Below are positions 36,953 to 46,900 of a DNA stretch of 60,000 nt, piece by piece. The notes beneath the pieces were generated by a model. The model saw nothing but the letters and a program-made list of their open reading frames with translations, did not search any database and had not been told where the DNA came from. The DNA lies in NCBI GenBank assembly GCA_950295325.1, contig OX485803.1, positions 70,077,554 to 70,137,553 on the forward strand. Direction: 5' to 3'. Source of the DNA: Polytrichum commune. Lineage: Eukaryota; Streptophyta; Polytrichopsida; Polytrichales; Polytrichaceae. Numbering within the stretch: position 1 is the first letter of the stretch; each line of letters starts with the position of its first letter. A program made the position numbers and the translations under genes.

Positions 36953-38059
36953 CAAGCGGCCATTCACAAGGTCATTTATGTTGTGCTTGTCTCATATTTG
37001 TTGTTGATTGACAGTGGGCTCCTTGGGCCAGGAACCTGCTGCAATCTGGGGCGTTGGAGCCGCGGTTGCTACTTCTGTCTCTGTCCAATGTGGGCAGCCA
37101 CCTCTTGCATCATATCCCCAACAAGCAGATCCTTGGGTCCATTGTGCTTCCAGAAATTTCCATGGTGAGTGTCATCCATCTGTTGGACTCTTATTCGACT
37201 TATTGCATTCTTGTGTTGTTCGGAATTCAACATGGTGGATGGGAATCAGAGGTGTCATTGAAAGAAGCAGGATGGATGTGTATCCATATGGTTGTAGATT
37301 GCAGAAGAAGGCTTTGACGTAAGGTGTAGCGGTCTACTGGTGTGCATGATCCTCTAAACAATGCTTATGTTCTTAGTTTTTGATATTTTAGAATTTGATG
37401 TGCAGGTGAATAATCAAATAGAACCAAGTCCACATAACAAAGAATGCTACCTGTTTACAGTCGATCTTGAAGCCTCAGTTGTTTTAGTGTTGCTTCAATA
37501 CACAATTTCACCTGAACGTGCCTCTGTGTGGGCAAAGACTCTGTTTGAAGTCATTCGCCCTGACAGGTATGTCTTAATTCATCCTTGCTTGCATTAGAAT
37601 TCATCCCGTGGTTGTTTCTCTGACACTGTTGATTTCTGTGATCAAATAGTAGAGGTCTTTATTAGGGACTTTCCCTCTTTTAGGGTTGTCTGTGCACTGG
37701 GCCATGTACAGTGTGTCGATATGTGGGTTGGGTGCGATTTTGATACATTTCACTTGTAATTCTGCTACCAAGATGACTCTTCAGGTTTGTATTGTGGCAC
37801 CTTGAAGTAGTATTGTGCAATATAGACATATTTGGTATACCAAACGGTTGTAGTTATGGTGATGTGCAAAGGGGCAGAGTGATCACAGATAGACAGGCTT
37901 GCTTGAGCCGATAAATCCATTTCTCGTATACTTCCACTGCCGTTAACTTACCTGCATTGCTGGAACTGTGCTCAGAACTCTTTAAGGTAGATGATGCTAA
38001 AACCATCACTTTAAGGTTGTATTGTGAGTTTTTGTTTTACTTCAGGGGTGATTTTTATA

Positions 38060-38258
38060 TGTCTGAGGTTATGTACTACATATTTACTAGAGATGATTGG
38101 TGATCATCTGGTATTGAAGATGCCACCATCAAATTTCTTGGCTATGAAGAACCAAGCTAACATACACATGGTGGCATATTTTCTTGTTGCAGTTGAAATC
38201 ATGTTTGCTTCTTCACCTCGATGGAACAAGTCCTGTTGTTGAAGACATCGGTCGGCAG
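38060..38258 (+). pseudogene. Mitochondrial processing peptidase beta subunit, partial exons
   Basis: 38193-38258 reads 'LKSCLLLHLDGTSPVVEDIGRQ' (22 codons) and ends at a donor GTAGGT. This is the well-conserved C-terminal segment of MPP-beta before 'LLTYGRR'. Directly upstream, about 38120-38155 reads '(K)MPPSNFLAMKNQ', resembling the family's 'VTRAKNQ'. Only 37 bases separate the two pieces, with a GC…AG boundary, which is too short for a normal intron; this suggests an intron shortened by deletion. The matching next exon is at 50481, beyond the transposon. No exon for the N-terminal three-quarters (including the HXXEH zinc site) is in the window, so this is a fragment or pseudogene. Confidence 0.75.
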
Positions 38259-38709
38259 GTAGGTTGCATTGGACATTTGACAAATTAAAGCTTTTTCTTT
38301 TGGTGTAGTGGTTGGACTGAGTATTTTTATGCAACTCGTATAGTAGTACCAAATGCATGCCTGGTTTGTTCACAAAAGGCTGACAGGCATGGTCTCAAGT
38401 TCCATAGGACCAGAAGCTTTATTACTCGCAAAAGCTGGTGGTTTTCTTGCACATGCATTTGAGACTACTATAGTAGTGGTTAAAGACTCCTGAAGTTTCT
38501 TACAACTTGTATGATGTGGGCTTAGAGAAACATCTTCTGATGCAAAAGGTGAGGATGCTACAAATGTTTATGCACTTCGTTAAGGACTCTTTTAGGATTG
38601 TGCGAAGGCTAAGGAAGCAACCTGTAAAGTAAACTGAACCTCATTGTTTGAGTAGCACACAGTTGTATCATCACTCATATTTTAATGCATCTTTTACTTT
38701 GGTATCTAC

Positions 38710-38716
38710 AGATTTT
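38710..38716 (+). repeat. Left target-site duplication, AGATTTT
   Basis: AGATTTT directly abuts the left end of the transposon and is repeated at 50479-50485 directly after the right end. Its first two bases are the original AG of the intron acceptor (…TATCTACAG before ATTTTG). Confidence 0.85.
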
Positions 38717-38792
38717 GGGCAGACGCTAAAGTACCCCCTACGAACTTGTAGGGGGTAGCTCCCAGGGAAAAAGGCCCTGCCCGCCCGTCAAC
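38717..38792 (+). repeat. Left terminal inverted repeat with internal hairpin
   Basis: 76 bp, starting GGGCAGACGCTAAAGTACCC and ending GCCCGCCCGTCAAC. It matches the inverted right end with only a handful of differences. Inside it, 38732-38757 forms a perfect hairpin: arm TACCCCCTAC, loop GAACTT. Each end thus carries a palindrome within the terminal repeat. Confidence 0.9.
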
Positions 38793-38878
38793 TGAGCCGG
38801 CTGCTCAACATGGATGAAAACATTGTTCCGTCCATAACGGATGATGGAGGACGACACCATGCCGTCTACCAAACATAG

Positions 38879-39260
38879 TTGAAGTCATTGACGTTAACGT
38901 CCTACACATCCATGTACTTCCGGGAAACATGGATCTCAGATCTGAACCATTCGGCTTCCAGGGCCATCTACCAAACACAGTTGAAGTCATTCACGCTAAC
39001 GTCCTACACGTCCATGTACTTCCGTGAAACATGGATCTCAGATCTAAACCATTACGGTTCCAGGGACATCTACCAAACACAGTTAAAGTCATTCACGTTA
39101 ACGTCCTACACGTCCATGTACTTCCGGGAAACATGGATCTCAGATTTGAAAATTCGGGTTCCAGGGCCATCTACCAAACACAAATGAAGTCATTCACGCT
39201 AACGTCCTACACGTCCATGTACTTCCGTGAAACATGGATCTCAGATCTGAAAATTTAGGG
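38879..39260 (+). repeat. Subterminal tandem repeat, about 102 bp x 4
   Basis: Units start near 38879, 38981, 39083 and 39184 with 'TTGAAGTCATTCACG' followed by 'TAACGTCCTACACGTCCATG', 'CGTGAAACATGGATCTCAGA' and 'CATCTACCAAACACA'. Each unit contains CCATGT…ACATGG and GATCTCAGATC inverted motifs. Arrays like this near transposon ends often bind the transposase, but that role is inferred. The block is placed between the left end and the transposase gene. Confidence 0.85.
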
Positions 39261-39613
39261 TTCCGGTGCGGCGAGTGTGACAGAGTTTGGGTGAACCCCG
39301 ATGTCCTCTTTTCCTCTTGATCCACACACTCTTGTCAACCGAATGACATCGCATTGAACGTTGCAACACTTTCCCTTGCTTACACAATACAGATTAGGTT
39401 TCAATCATGGTTTGCTTGTGTTTTTTCATAGATCCCAGATGTGCTCTTTCCTCTTGATCCACACACTCTTGTCAACCGAATGCCATCGCATTGATTGTTG
39501 CAACATCCTCCCTCACATACTGTATACACATACCTCAGTTGGGTTTAGCACAACTTTGACGTCTTTCTTCACTTAGAGGTGATGGAGGTTTAGGGTTTAG
39601 GGTTTCCAAACCA

Positions 39614-42600
39614 ATGCAGTGTGAAGTACCCATGGCCTCATCAGCAACAACACAAAACGCCTTAGAGCATACTGATCCGCCAGCATTCCGGGTCCAGCAA
39701 GTTGATATTCTTATGGCTTTGCGAGAGAGCATTCAAAATCCTCCCCCTGGCGAGTTTAGGATGGAGGACTTGCTGTGGACAGATCATGTCACCCATAGGA
39801 AGGGTAGACACAAAGGTTCAAGAATGGCATTCATTCTTTGGGATAGGCTACACGATTTCATCTCAGGCGAGCAAAATCACACTCTCTATCCATGCAGGTT
39901 CACCGCTGAGGTCATTAGGCAAAACTTACCAAATTCGTTGAGATCACCCTGGGCTTACAGTCCTGCACTTGTAGTAAGGTCAGATTTACTCCTCTACATT
40001 CTTCCATCGTTTGTGGCTCATGATAGTGCTTTAGGTATGGTGCAATGAATTCTAATTTAATTTGTCATACGTGTATTTCACATTGTCCTTCATTTTCTGT
40101 TGAGTATCCATACAGTGTCCTTCACCATTTAGAAATCTTACAGGGCCCACATTTCATTGTGGGTTATGTGACAATCAGATATCGATGCAATTTTGGGCCG
40201 GAAGACAAGTCTGATGTTGTCCCAGAGGACATGCAAGCCCTCCTCAAATCCACCCAAAAACGAAGGACTAAAAAAAATCAAGCCAAACCCAAAAAAGGGA
40301 AGAAGGTCATACCTGAGTATGACGCATTCCCTGTAACCAAATCAACTGGTGCCAAGGTTAAGCGTGTTGGAAAAAATCTTGGTGGTTTCTCCATTAAGAG
40401 AGGTTGTTTGCGCTGTTTTGTGGCGAAACAATTGTATCTGGATCCCTCTTTATGCATGTTGGTTTACGAGAACACCATGCACTTCAACGCACGCGGTGAA
40501 CATTGCCATGGTTCAATGGTCAGTGGGTTCAGGTATGCCTTAGGTGCCGGTATCTCAGAGGACATGAAATACAAAATAGCTAAAATGCACGCTCTTGGCC
40601 TATCACCTGCACAGATAATGCAGCAACACACCAAAGAGGTCAGAGAACTGGCTTTGGCTAATGGCCCTGTCACACGTGATACATTCCTGTTGCCTTCGGA
40701 TGTTAGAAATATATGTCGAAAGCGTGCGGAAGAGCTATGGATGAAGCATTCTTCGGACCTGATCAGCGTTCGGATGTGGACAACAGAAAATCCTGACAAT
40801 GTCTTCTACTATCAGGAACACTCACTTATGGATTTGAATTCATCTACTCAGAGTGAATCTCCCTTCACACTTGGAATACAAACTGAATGGCAACTAGAAA
40901 TGATGGAAAAATTTGGTCACAACAGCGCACTCTCAATTGACGCAACATTTGGGACCACCCAAGCACGGGTTAGACACTTACCTCTTCGTCTTACACTGTT
41001 TAAAGATGTCCTTCATATTATATGCATGTCAGACGCAATATATTCATGTAATTTCTATTTCTCTATGTCATTCGCTGTAATCTATACCTATATCTGTTTG
41101 TTTCACCATGAGTTGAACTTCTTTGTTTCAGTATCCCCTATATACCGTTATGGTTTTTGATGATTGGAGGAATGGCATACCTGTGGCATTCTTTGCCATA
41201 TCACGAACTCGTGAGCAAGACCTTTTACCTGTGCTTCAAGCCCTTCACAACAGAGTTGCCAGAAACAATGCAGCTTGGTCTCCTTCATCAATCATAGTTG
41301 ACAACGCACAAGCTGAAATCAACACATTGAGGTATTAGCAATATCCGAACATGTCCTTCAATGTGAGCAATGTGGCGTTGTGAGTGTCATACTTACTTTC
41401 ACTTCCTTGTGCAGACTTGTTTGGCCTGCGGCCAAGATCTTCTTGTGCCTTTGGCATGTTCGGAAGGCTTGGGCAGAAAATGCAGTGAAGAAAATAAACA
41501 CTGTTGGAGAACGTGCGGTGGTTCTCCAGATGGTTGGTGATATTATATATGGCATTGGATGTCCTGTCAACGAAGATCCTGTGGATTGGGCTTTGAACCA
41601 ACTCGACTGTATTACAAACACAAGACCGCGGTCAGCTGCGTTCATGAGGTACATGAATGACAATTGGAGAGCAAAGGCAAGCATGTGGTGTGTTGGTGCA
41701 AGGAGGATACCTCATGCGGGGCAAAACACAAATGCCGCCATTGAGTCGTACCACTCAAACCTGAAGAGCATCCTAAATTCAACAAAGGAACGCTTCATAG
41801 GAAGACGCATGGATTGGCTCGTCTACCATCTCACCGGGGATGTTCTCACCCATTACTGGTATGGAGTCCAGTGCAAGGCATTTGGGTTTGTTCAAAATAA
41901 AAAACACGAGGGCATTGTTTGCTCTGCGATCATTCGCGTGTCAGCAATACCAGATACGAATGTTTTGATTTGCATGGACGAAGACGTAGCGTACGTCGGA
42001 TCAGTGAATAACAGGCCAAAAGTGTGGACAATACACTCACCTGATTCCGAGTGGGCGCAGTGTGATTGCCCAGTCGCACGGGAGGGTATGATATGCAAGC
42101 ATACCATGAAGGTATTCAAAATGCTCCACCCCGACGTGCAGGATGGTGTCATTGTGAGGGAAGCTGGTACTATGCATGGTGTTGATCGCGCCACTCCCAT
42201 GTCTCAGTGTTATTCTAAGGCGCGACCTGAAGGACTCGCAGATGGCCATTCAGGCAATTGGAAGGACATTGACAATAATATGTGCGTGGATCTTGAAGCT
42301 GAGACAATTAGTGCACCTTCCCAAGAACTCGGTGACATGTGCTCCCCGATATCACTAGGCAGTGTGTCACATCCTATCGACCTCTCACAACCTGACGTGG
42401 CCCAGTCACAGGCAGTGTCACGATTGACAGCCAATGAACTTTACATAACATTGACGAAAAATGCAGATACTTACCCCATCCTTCATCAATATTTGGTTGC
42501 GGACCTCAAGCACATCCATGGAAAGCAGACTGAGCTCATTGCTCGCGGCGACGCCATGTTGCATCCAACATCCACACCCTCGTCTTTCCCAGCGCGAGGT

Positions 42601-42675
42601 GGAGACAACTCCCTCAAACGTCATCGTAGTTTCCTGGAAAGACTACCATCCAGGAAAAAAACGTTAAATACTTAA
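39614..42675 (+). CDS. MULE-type transposase with SWIM zinc finger (905 aa)
   Basis: Cuts and joins the element ends. Exons 39614-40034, 40133-40968, 41132-41331 and 41415-42675 join in frame with GT-AG introns of 98, 163 and 83 nt. A Cys/His motif 'GCLRC…HFNARGEHCH' (from about residue 232) may be a WRKY/FLYWCH-like DNA-binding zinc finger. The catalytic core has D410 in 'SIDATFGT', 'YPLYTVMVFDDWRNGIPVAF', D476 in 'IIVDNAQAEI', the MULE C-x-W-H signature 'LCLWH' (497-500), and a candidate catalytic E596 in 'AAIESYHSNLK'. The SWIM finger is C702-x-C704-x8-C713-x-H715. The N-terminal 220 residues match nothing I recognise. An in-frame ATG at 39632 has a better context (CCCATGGCC) and may be the true start. 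There are no stops, so the gene is probably functional. Confidence 0.88.
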
Positions 42676-43928
42676 CGTTTGTGTTGAAGTACGTGTTTGT
42701 TGTCAAAGAGTATTATATTACCGGCATACAAGTATGACCTATGATGTATTGGGGCCTATTGAGGTTAACGTGTTTACATATACTTTGGAAAAAAGAATTG
42801 AGACAGTTATATTACCTCTCATTGCGAATAAACACCATTGTACGGGAAACCTGCAGGGCAACATTCACTGTCGTAGATACCGATGAACGTTTCCATTACT
42901 TATTAATATGATTTAGGGTATTCTTGAATGACTTCTGATATGTGTATTACAATATGTGTAATACTTAGATCCTGGATCTTCCATCATATGAGCCACATCA
43001 CTGCATCAATGTGGGACTTCATACCATGAATATATGAATAAAACACATAACATCTCACCCTTCACCATCACATTCATTTCTGAATGAATGCATAGTTGTC
43101 AACAATGACACAACTCACTGTTGAATTATTCAATGTGATTAAACTTTCACTGCCGTGTCTAAACACGAGATTAAGTGGCCTTTTGAGTGCGCACTAACCA
43201 TCTACAAAGGCCATACAACTGCTACACTCCATGTTCACATATTTGCTGGAATCCCACTGTGGGACTGAATTAATGAGTCACTGAATGACTGACTGAGTGA
43301 CTGCATCAAAATGAACTACACCCTAAACTATTCAAGTCACACACAACTTCAAAATCACCTGTATGAAGATGGAAACCACTGGGAGCAAATTAAATCACAA
43401 ATAAAATCAGATACTAGGTGCATGACTCAATGACTCAATGAATGACTGACTGTGTGACTGCATGAAAGTGAATTATTTAGGTCACACACATCTTCAAAAT
43501 CACTTGTTTGAAGAAATGTGTGTGTGACATCTGAACAAACCACTGAGAGCAAATTAAATCACAAATAAAATCAGATACTAGGTGCATGACTCAATGACTC
43601 AATGAATGACTGACTGTGTGACTGCATGAAAGTGAATTATTCAGGTCACACACATCTTCAAAATCACCTGTTTAAAGAAATGTGTGTGTGACATCTGAAC
43701 AAACCACTGAGAGCAAATTAAATCACAAATAAAATCAGACTCAGTGAATCACTGAATGACTGACTGCTCTCATGTATGACAAATATACAAGAAGTACTTT
43801 GTATTATGGAAAAGTGTACAATTCAGCAGTCATGCGGCTGTGGTGATCTTGCGATTCTATTGTACATTGCGTCTTACGACACATAAAAGTACATAAAATT
43901 ATAATGCACATTGGACAAAAACGCAACG
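42676..43928. repeat. Inter-gene region of the transposon with about 165-bp tandem repeats
   Basis: Separates the two convergent genes. From about 43260 to 43760 a unit of about 164 bp recurs three times ('GAGCAAATTAAATCACAAAT' at about 43382, 43547 and 43711). It includes 'GACTCAATGACTCAATGAAT' and 'TGACTGACTGTGTGACTGCA' runs. Poly(A) sites of both genes must lie here. The TGACTCA-like runs are simple-repeat derived. Confidence 0.8.
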
Positions 43929-46900
43929 TCATCTTCTATGTCTTGGCCTGACCGTACGACATCGCTTTCGTGTGTGTTTTCTTTTGGGGATCTCCTTCGT
44001 GACGACTTTGACTGTCCACTCTGAACCCGCATGTTTCCCAGTTGTTATGACGTCCATTAGCGCATCACTTATGTCCTTCCTTTGCTTGATGGCGTCCTCC
44101 CTTTTATATTGAAATACACAACCCTGCATGAATAAGATCCAAACTATAAAAGTCAGTACTTAGCCTATAAACAACATACGTTTAAAGCAGTAATTTTATG
44201 TCACCTATAGTACTTATGACTATTAGGGGGGTATTCGATGCACGGGATCGCAACTGACCTCGCGCAGGGTATGGGGTTTAGTTCTCAAGGCCTCAGTGTA
44301 CTCCCTTATGTTCTTCAGAACATAAAATCCACATGCCCAACCAGAATTCTGTTGTGGCACTTGTGGTTGAATCCAAACACTAAGAGACTGTGCATTTCGC
44401 CACATAGGTGACTGTTCGTCGTAGCCACTCCGTGTTGCCCACAACTTTGCTAGACGCGTGCGAATGCTTGAATCAGAGTGGAATCCAGCGTCACTCATAG
44501 AATCAAAATGGAAAAAACCCTGATCCCCTAGTACGTACAACGTCCAGTGCTTTCCGCAAGTGTAGGGTACTAGGAGAGTTGTTATGTCCAACTCTGGCAG
44601 AACTGGATATTTGTCATGGATGAATTCTACGAACGCCTCTAACCTCTCTTTCGGATGCAACTGAAGAAAACTTGTAAGAATAGGGACCAGATACGGACTA
44701 CATAGATGACACTTCACGTCTTCCAACTGTGGATTCAACCACGTCCTTACCCACTCCATCATGTGGTTGGACAACTCACCGTACCTATATGTTAAGGATT
44801 TTAGGTCGTAGTCCCAATCTAATGTACAAAATTCTGACTTAAACGTAAATTCAAACGAAGGAGACACTGCCCCACCTGCATCTGCAACAATCGTATTGAC
44901 TAGGGCTTCCAACCTGCAGACCACAAGTGCACCTCTATTAGCCATATAGCCACATATAACCGCATACGAGTACATGATCATGCAATTTATAATTGAAGGA
45001 CACAATTGAAGGACACTGATGCCTAAACCCTAAACTCTTACCTGCCATCAGCTTGTTGTGTCGTTCTGGAAATGACATCATCCTGACTGTTGTCCACTGC
45101 TGGTGTTGACACCTTGCGCTTCGCTCGCTTTTCGCCAATCCCTTCGACAAGTTCGGAAACACAACTCAGGTCCTTCGCACCTGCTCGCTCCGTGGAAGAT
45201 AACTCGGGATCGCGGCCAAGCGTGGGATTAGGTGGTAATTCCAACTTGCGTGTGACAGACACTGCCGGAGTTCCAGTCGTATGGGACAAAGTTGGCGTCC
45301 TCTGAAACCAAGGCCCATTTGTTGACCTGCTGTTCAAGTCAGTAGGTGTACACGGTGACTTTGCGTGCATTGAGCAAAGCAGTCCGTCGGGTGAAAGAGG
45401 TGCGTCGATTGAGACTGTCTTCACTGGCGTAAGGGCAACTCCCTTCTGGGACTCAGTCATGTCCTCGGTGGTGCTGTCAGGCCCTCCCATGTGGGTTTGC
45501 GACGAGGGAGGAACATAACTAGGTAACTCCAACTGCATAGCATCTTGTACTTCTGTAACAAAACCCTTGGGATTATGCCTGCCATGCTCCTGGATAGACG
45601 TGTGTAACTCACCGAGTAATTTGTGTGTAATTGTCACGTCCTCAGCAATGTCGTCCGTGGGTTCTTGAAGTCCCATAGCAGTGTACAACAAGCTCAGTTG
45701 CGTGCGACGCAATGTTGTCAGTGCATCAATCGCATCACCCAGCCGCAATTGTGCGCAGGTACTTTTTTTGTAGATGTCGCCAACAACAACCGATCCAATG
45801 TCTGCATCCTCACGAACTAACATTGCTGAACACAAAACCTGCAAGTGAAACCAGAATGAGATGTAAGTGAGTGAATTAAACAGAGGAGATACCATAAAAG
45901 ACAATAAGAAGACATGTACAGTTGTTTATCATATGAAGGACAATTGGTTAGGGCGTACCTCATCACACAGTGTCCTACGATGCTCGGTGACGTTGTCTGC
46001 AAACCACATGTCTTCGAGCTCAGAAGATCGCTGCAGCCTAACCATGTCAGAGACAGCCCTATGTGCTACTCTCCCAATGAATGCTCTAATCTTGTCAACA
46101 ACTGCTACCTGCTTCTTGGGCTCGTAACCAAGCAGGGCAACTGTGTCTGAATGGAGATTGCTGTAGTTATCAACCACAGATTGAATGCCTGGAAATAAAG
46201 CCCACCCTGTTGCAGCTAAGTTATGCACTACATTTGTTGATGCAACAGATTTCTCATTGTCCACCGCACAGTCTATAATGTAGTCCAAAGTAAGACCTGC
46301 GTCAGGATGAGGAAGAGGACGAGTGCGACCATGTAATGTCCTGAACAACAACAGGAAAGCCCGCACGATATGGGGACACTCTAGTTCAAGGGAGAGCGGC
46401 TCGGTACTGACATTTTCCAACAAAGCTTTCTCTAACTCCACCCATTCATTCTGCGTGTGTGTCCAAGGAGATTTCTGGAAGTTGGGCAGGGGCCATTCCT
46501 TGAAAATGCGGTAAAGCGGGGACCACCCCCACTTCTCCTGTTTGGCGCGACTCTTCTCAGCATCGTCAAATTTGTCGAGCTTGGCCTTCACGTACTTTGT
46601 ACGCAACTCCTCAGCGTTCCCATTGGCCGCTGCTAGGTTCGCCTCATACTCCTGAGTGCGGATTCTGTAGTCAAGGTATTCCTTCAGGCGCATAAGTTCT
46701 TCGTACCTCTGCACGTCCGAAGTGTTGTTGAAGCATCGAATTTGATTCTTTATCTTCTGAAGGACCGCCATGTGTTCGTCTGGGTTGCGATTATTCTGGA
46801 ACTGCATCAACACAGTCAAGTAATTACTATAACCAGACAAAAAACACATCTGTCACCCAAAACAAGCAAGAATTTATACTGAATGACAAACTTTGACAAT

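Larger units (their letters stand above)
35870..37566 (+). pseudogene. 5' part of a proteasome assembly chaperone 1-like gene (partial)
   Basis: Two exons are clear: 37015-37164 and 37406-37566. Splicing GT-AG in phase gives 'WAPWARNLLQ…EPRLLLLSLS', 'LLHHIPNKQILGSIVLPEIS', 'MVNNQIEPSPHNKECYLF', 'LQYTISPERASVWAKTLFEV' and 'IRPDR'. The pattern 'LL.HH.P.K..LGS..LPEI…N.IEPS..KEC' matches, as I recall it, plant homologues of PAC1/PSMG1, which help build the 20S proteasome alpha ring. A CT-rich leader at about 35880-35990 and a small candidate first exon at 36296-36382 ('MTSTSPFPEVGPMRRLILLQ') precede it. The exons that should follow 'IRPDR' were not found. Instead MPP-beta exons appear 600 bp downstream, so the gene looks truncated. 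Family assignment is moderate. Confidence 0.55.

Noticed and set aside
37014-37322. Alternative frame reading 'GQEPAAIWGVGAAVATSVSV'
   Set aside because: Only the frame giving 'EPRLLLLSLSNVGSHLL' splices in phase to the next exon and continues the family pattern. The other is a shadow frame.
38879-39260. CRISPR-like array (four regular repeats)
   Set aside because: The whole 102-bp unit repeats, without unique spacers, inside a plant transposon. It is a subterminal tandem array.
44223-45005. Reading the Ulp1 region as a separate single-exon gene starting at 45005
   Set aside because: An acceptor at 44914-44915 joins in phase to the preceding exon, and the stretch before it is poorly coding. 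The protease is better explained as the C-terminal domain of one six-exon gene.
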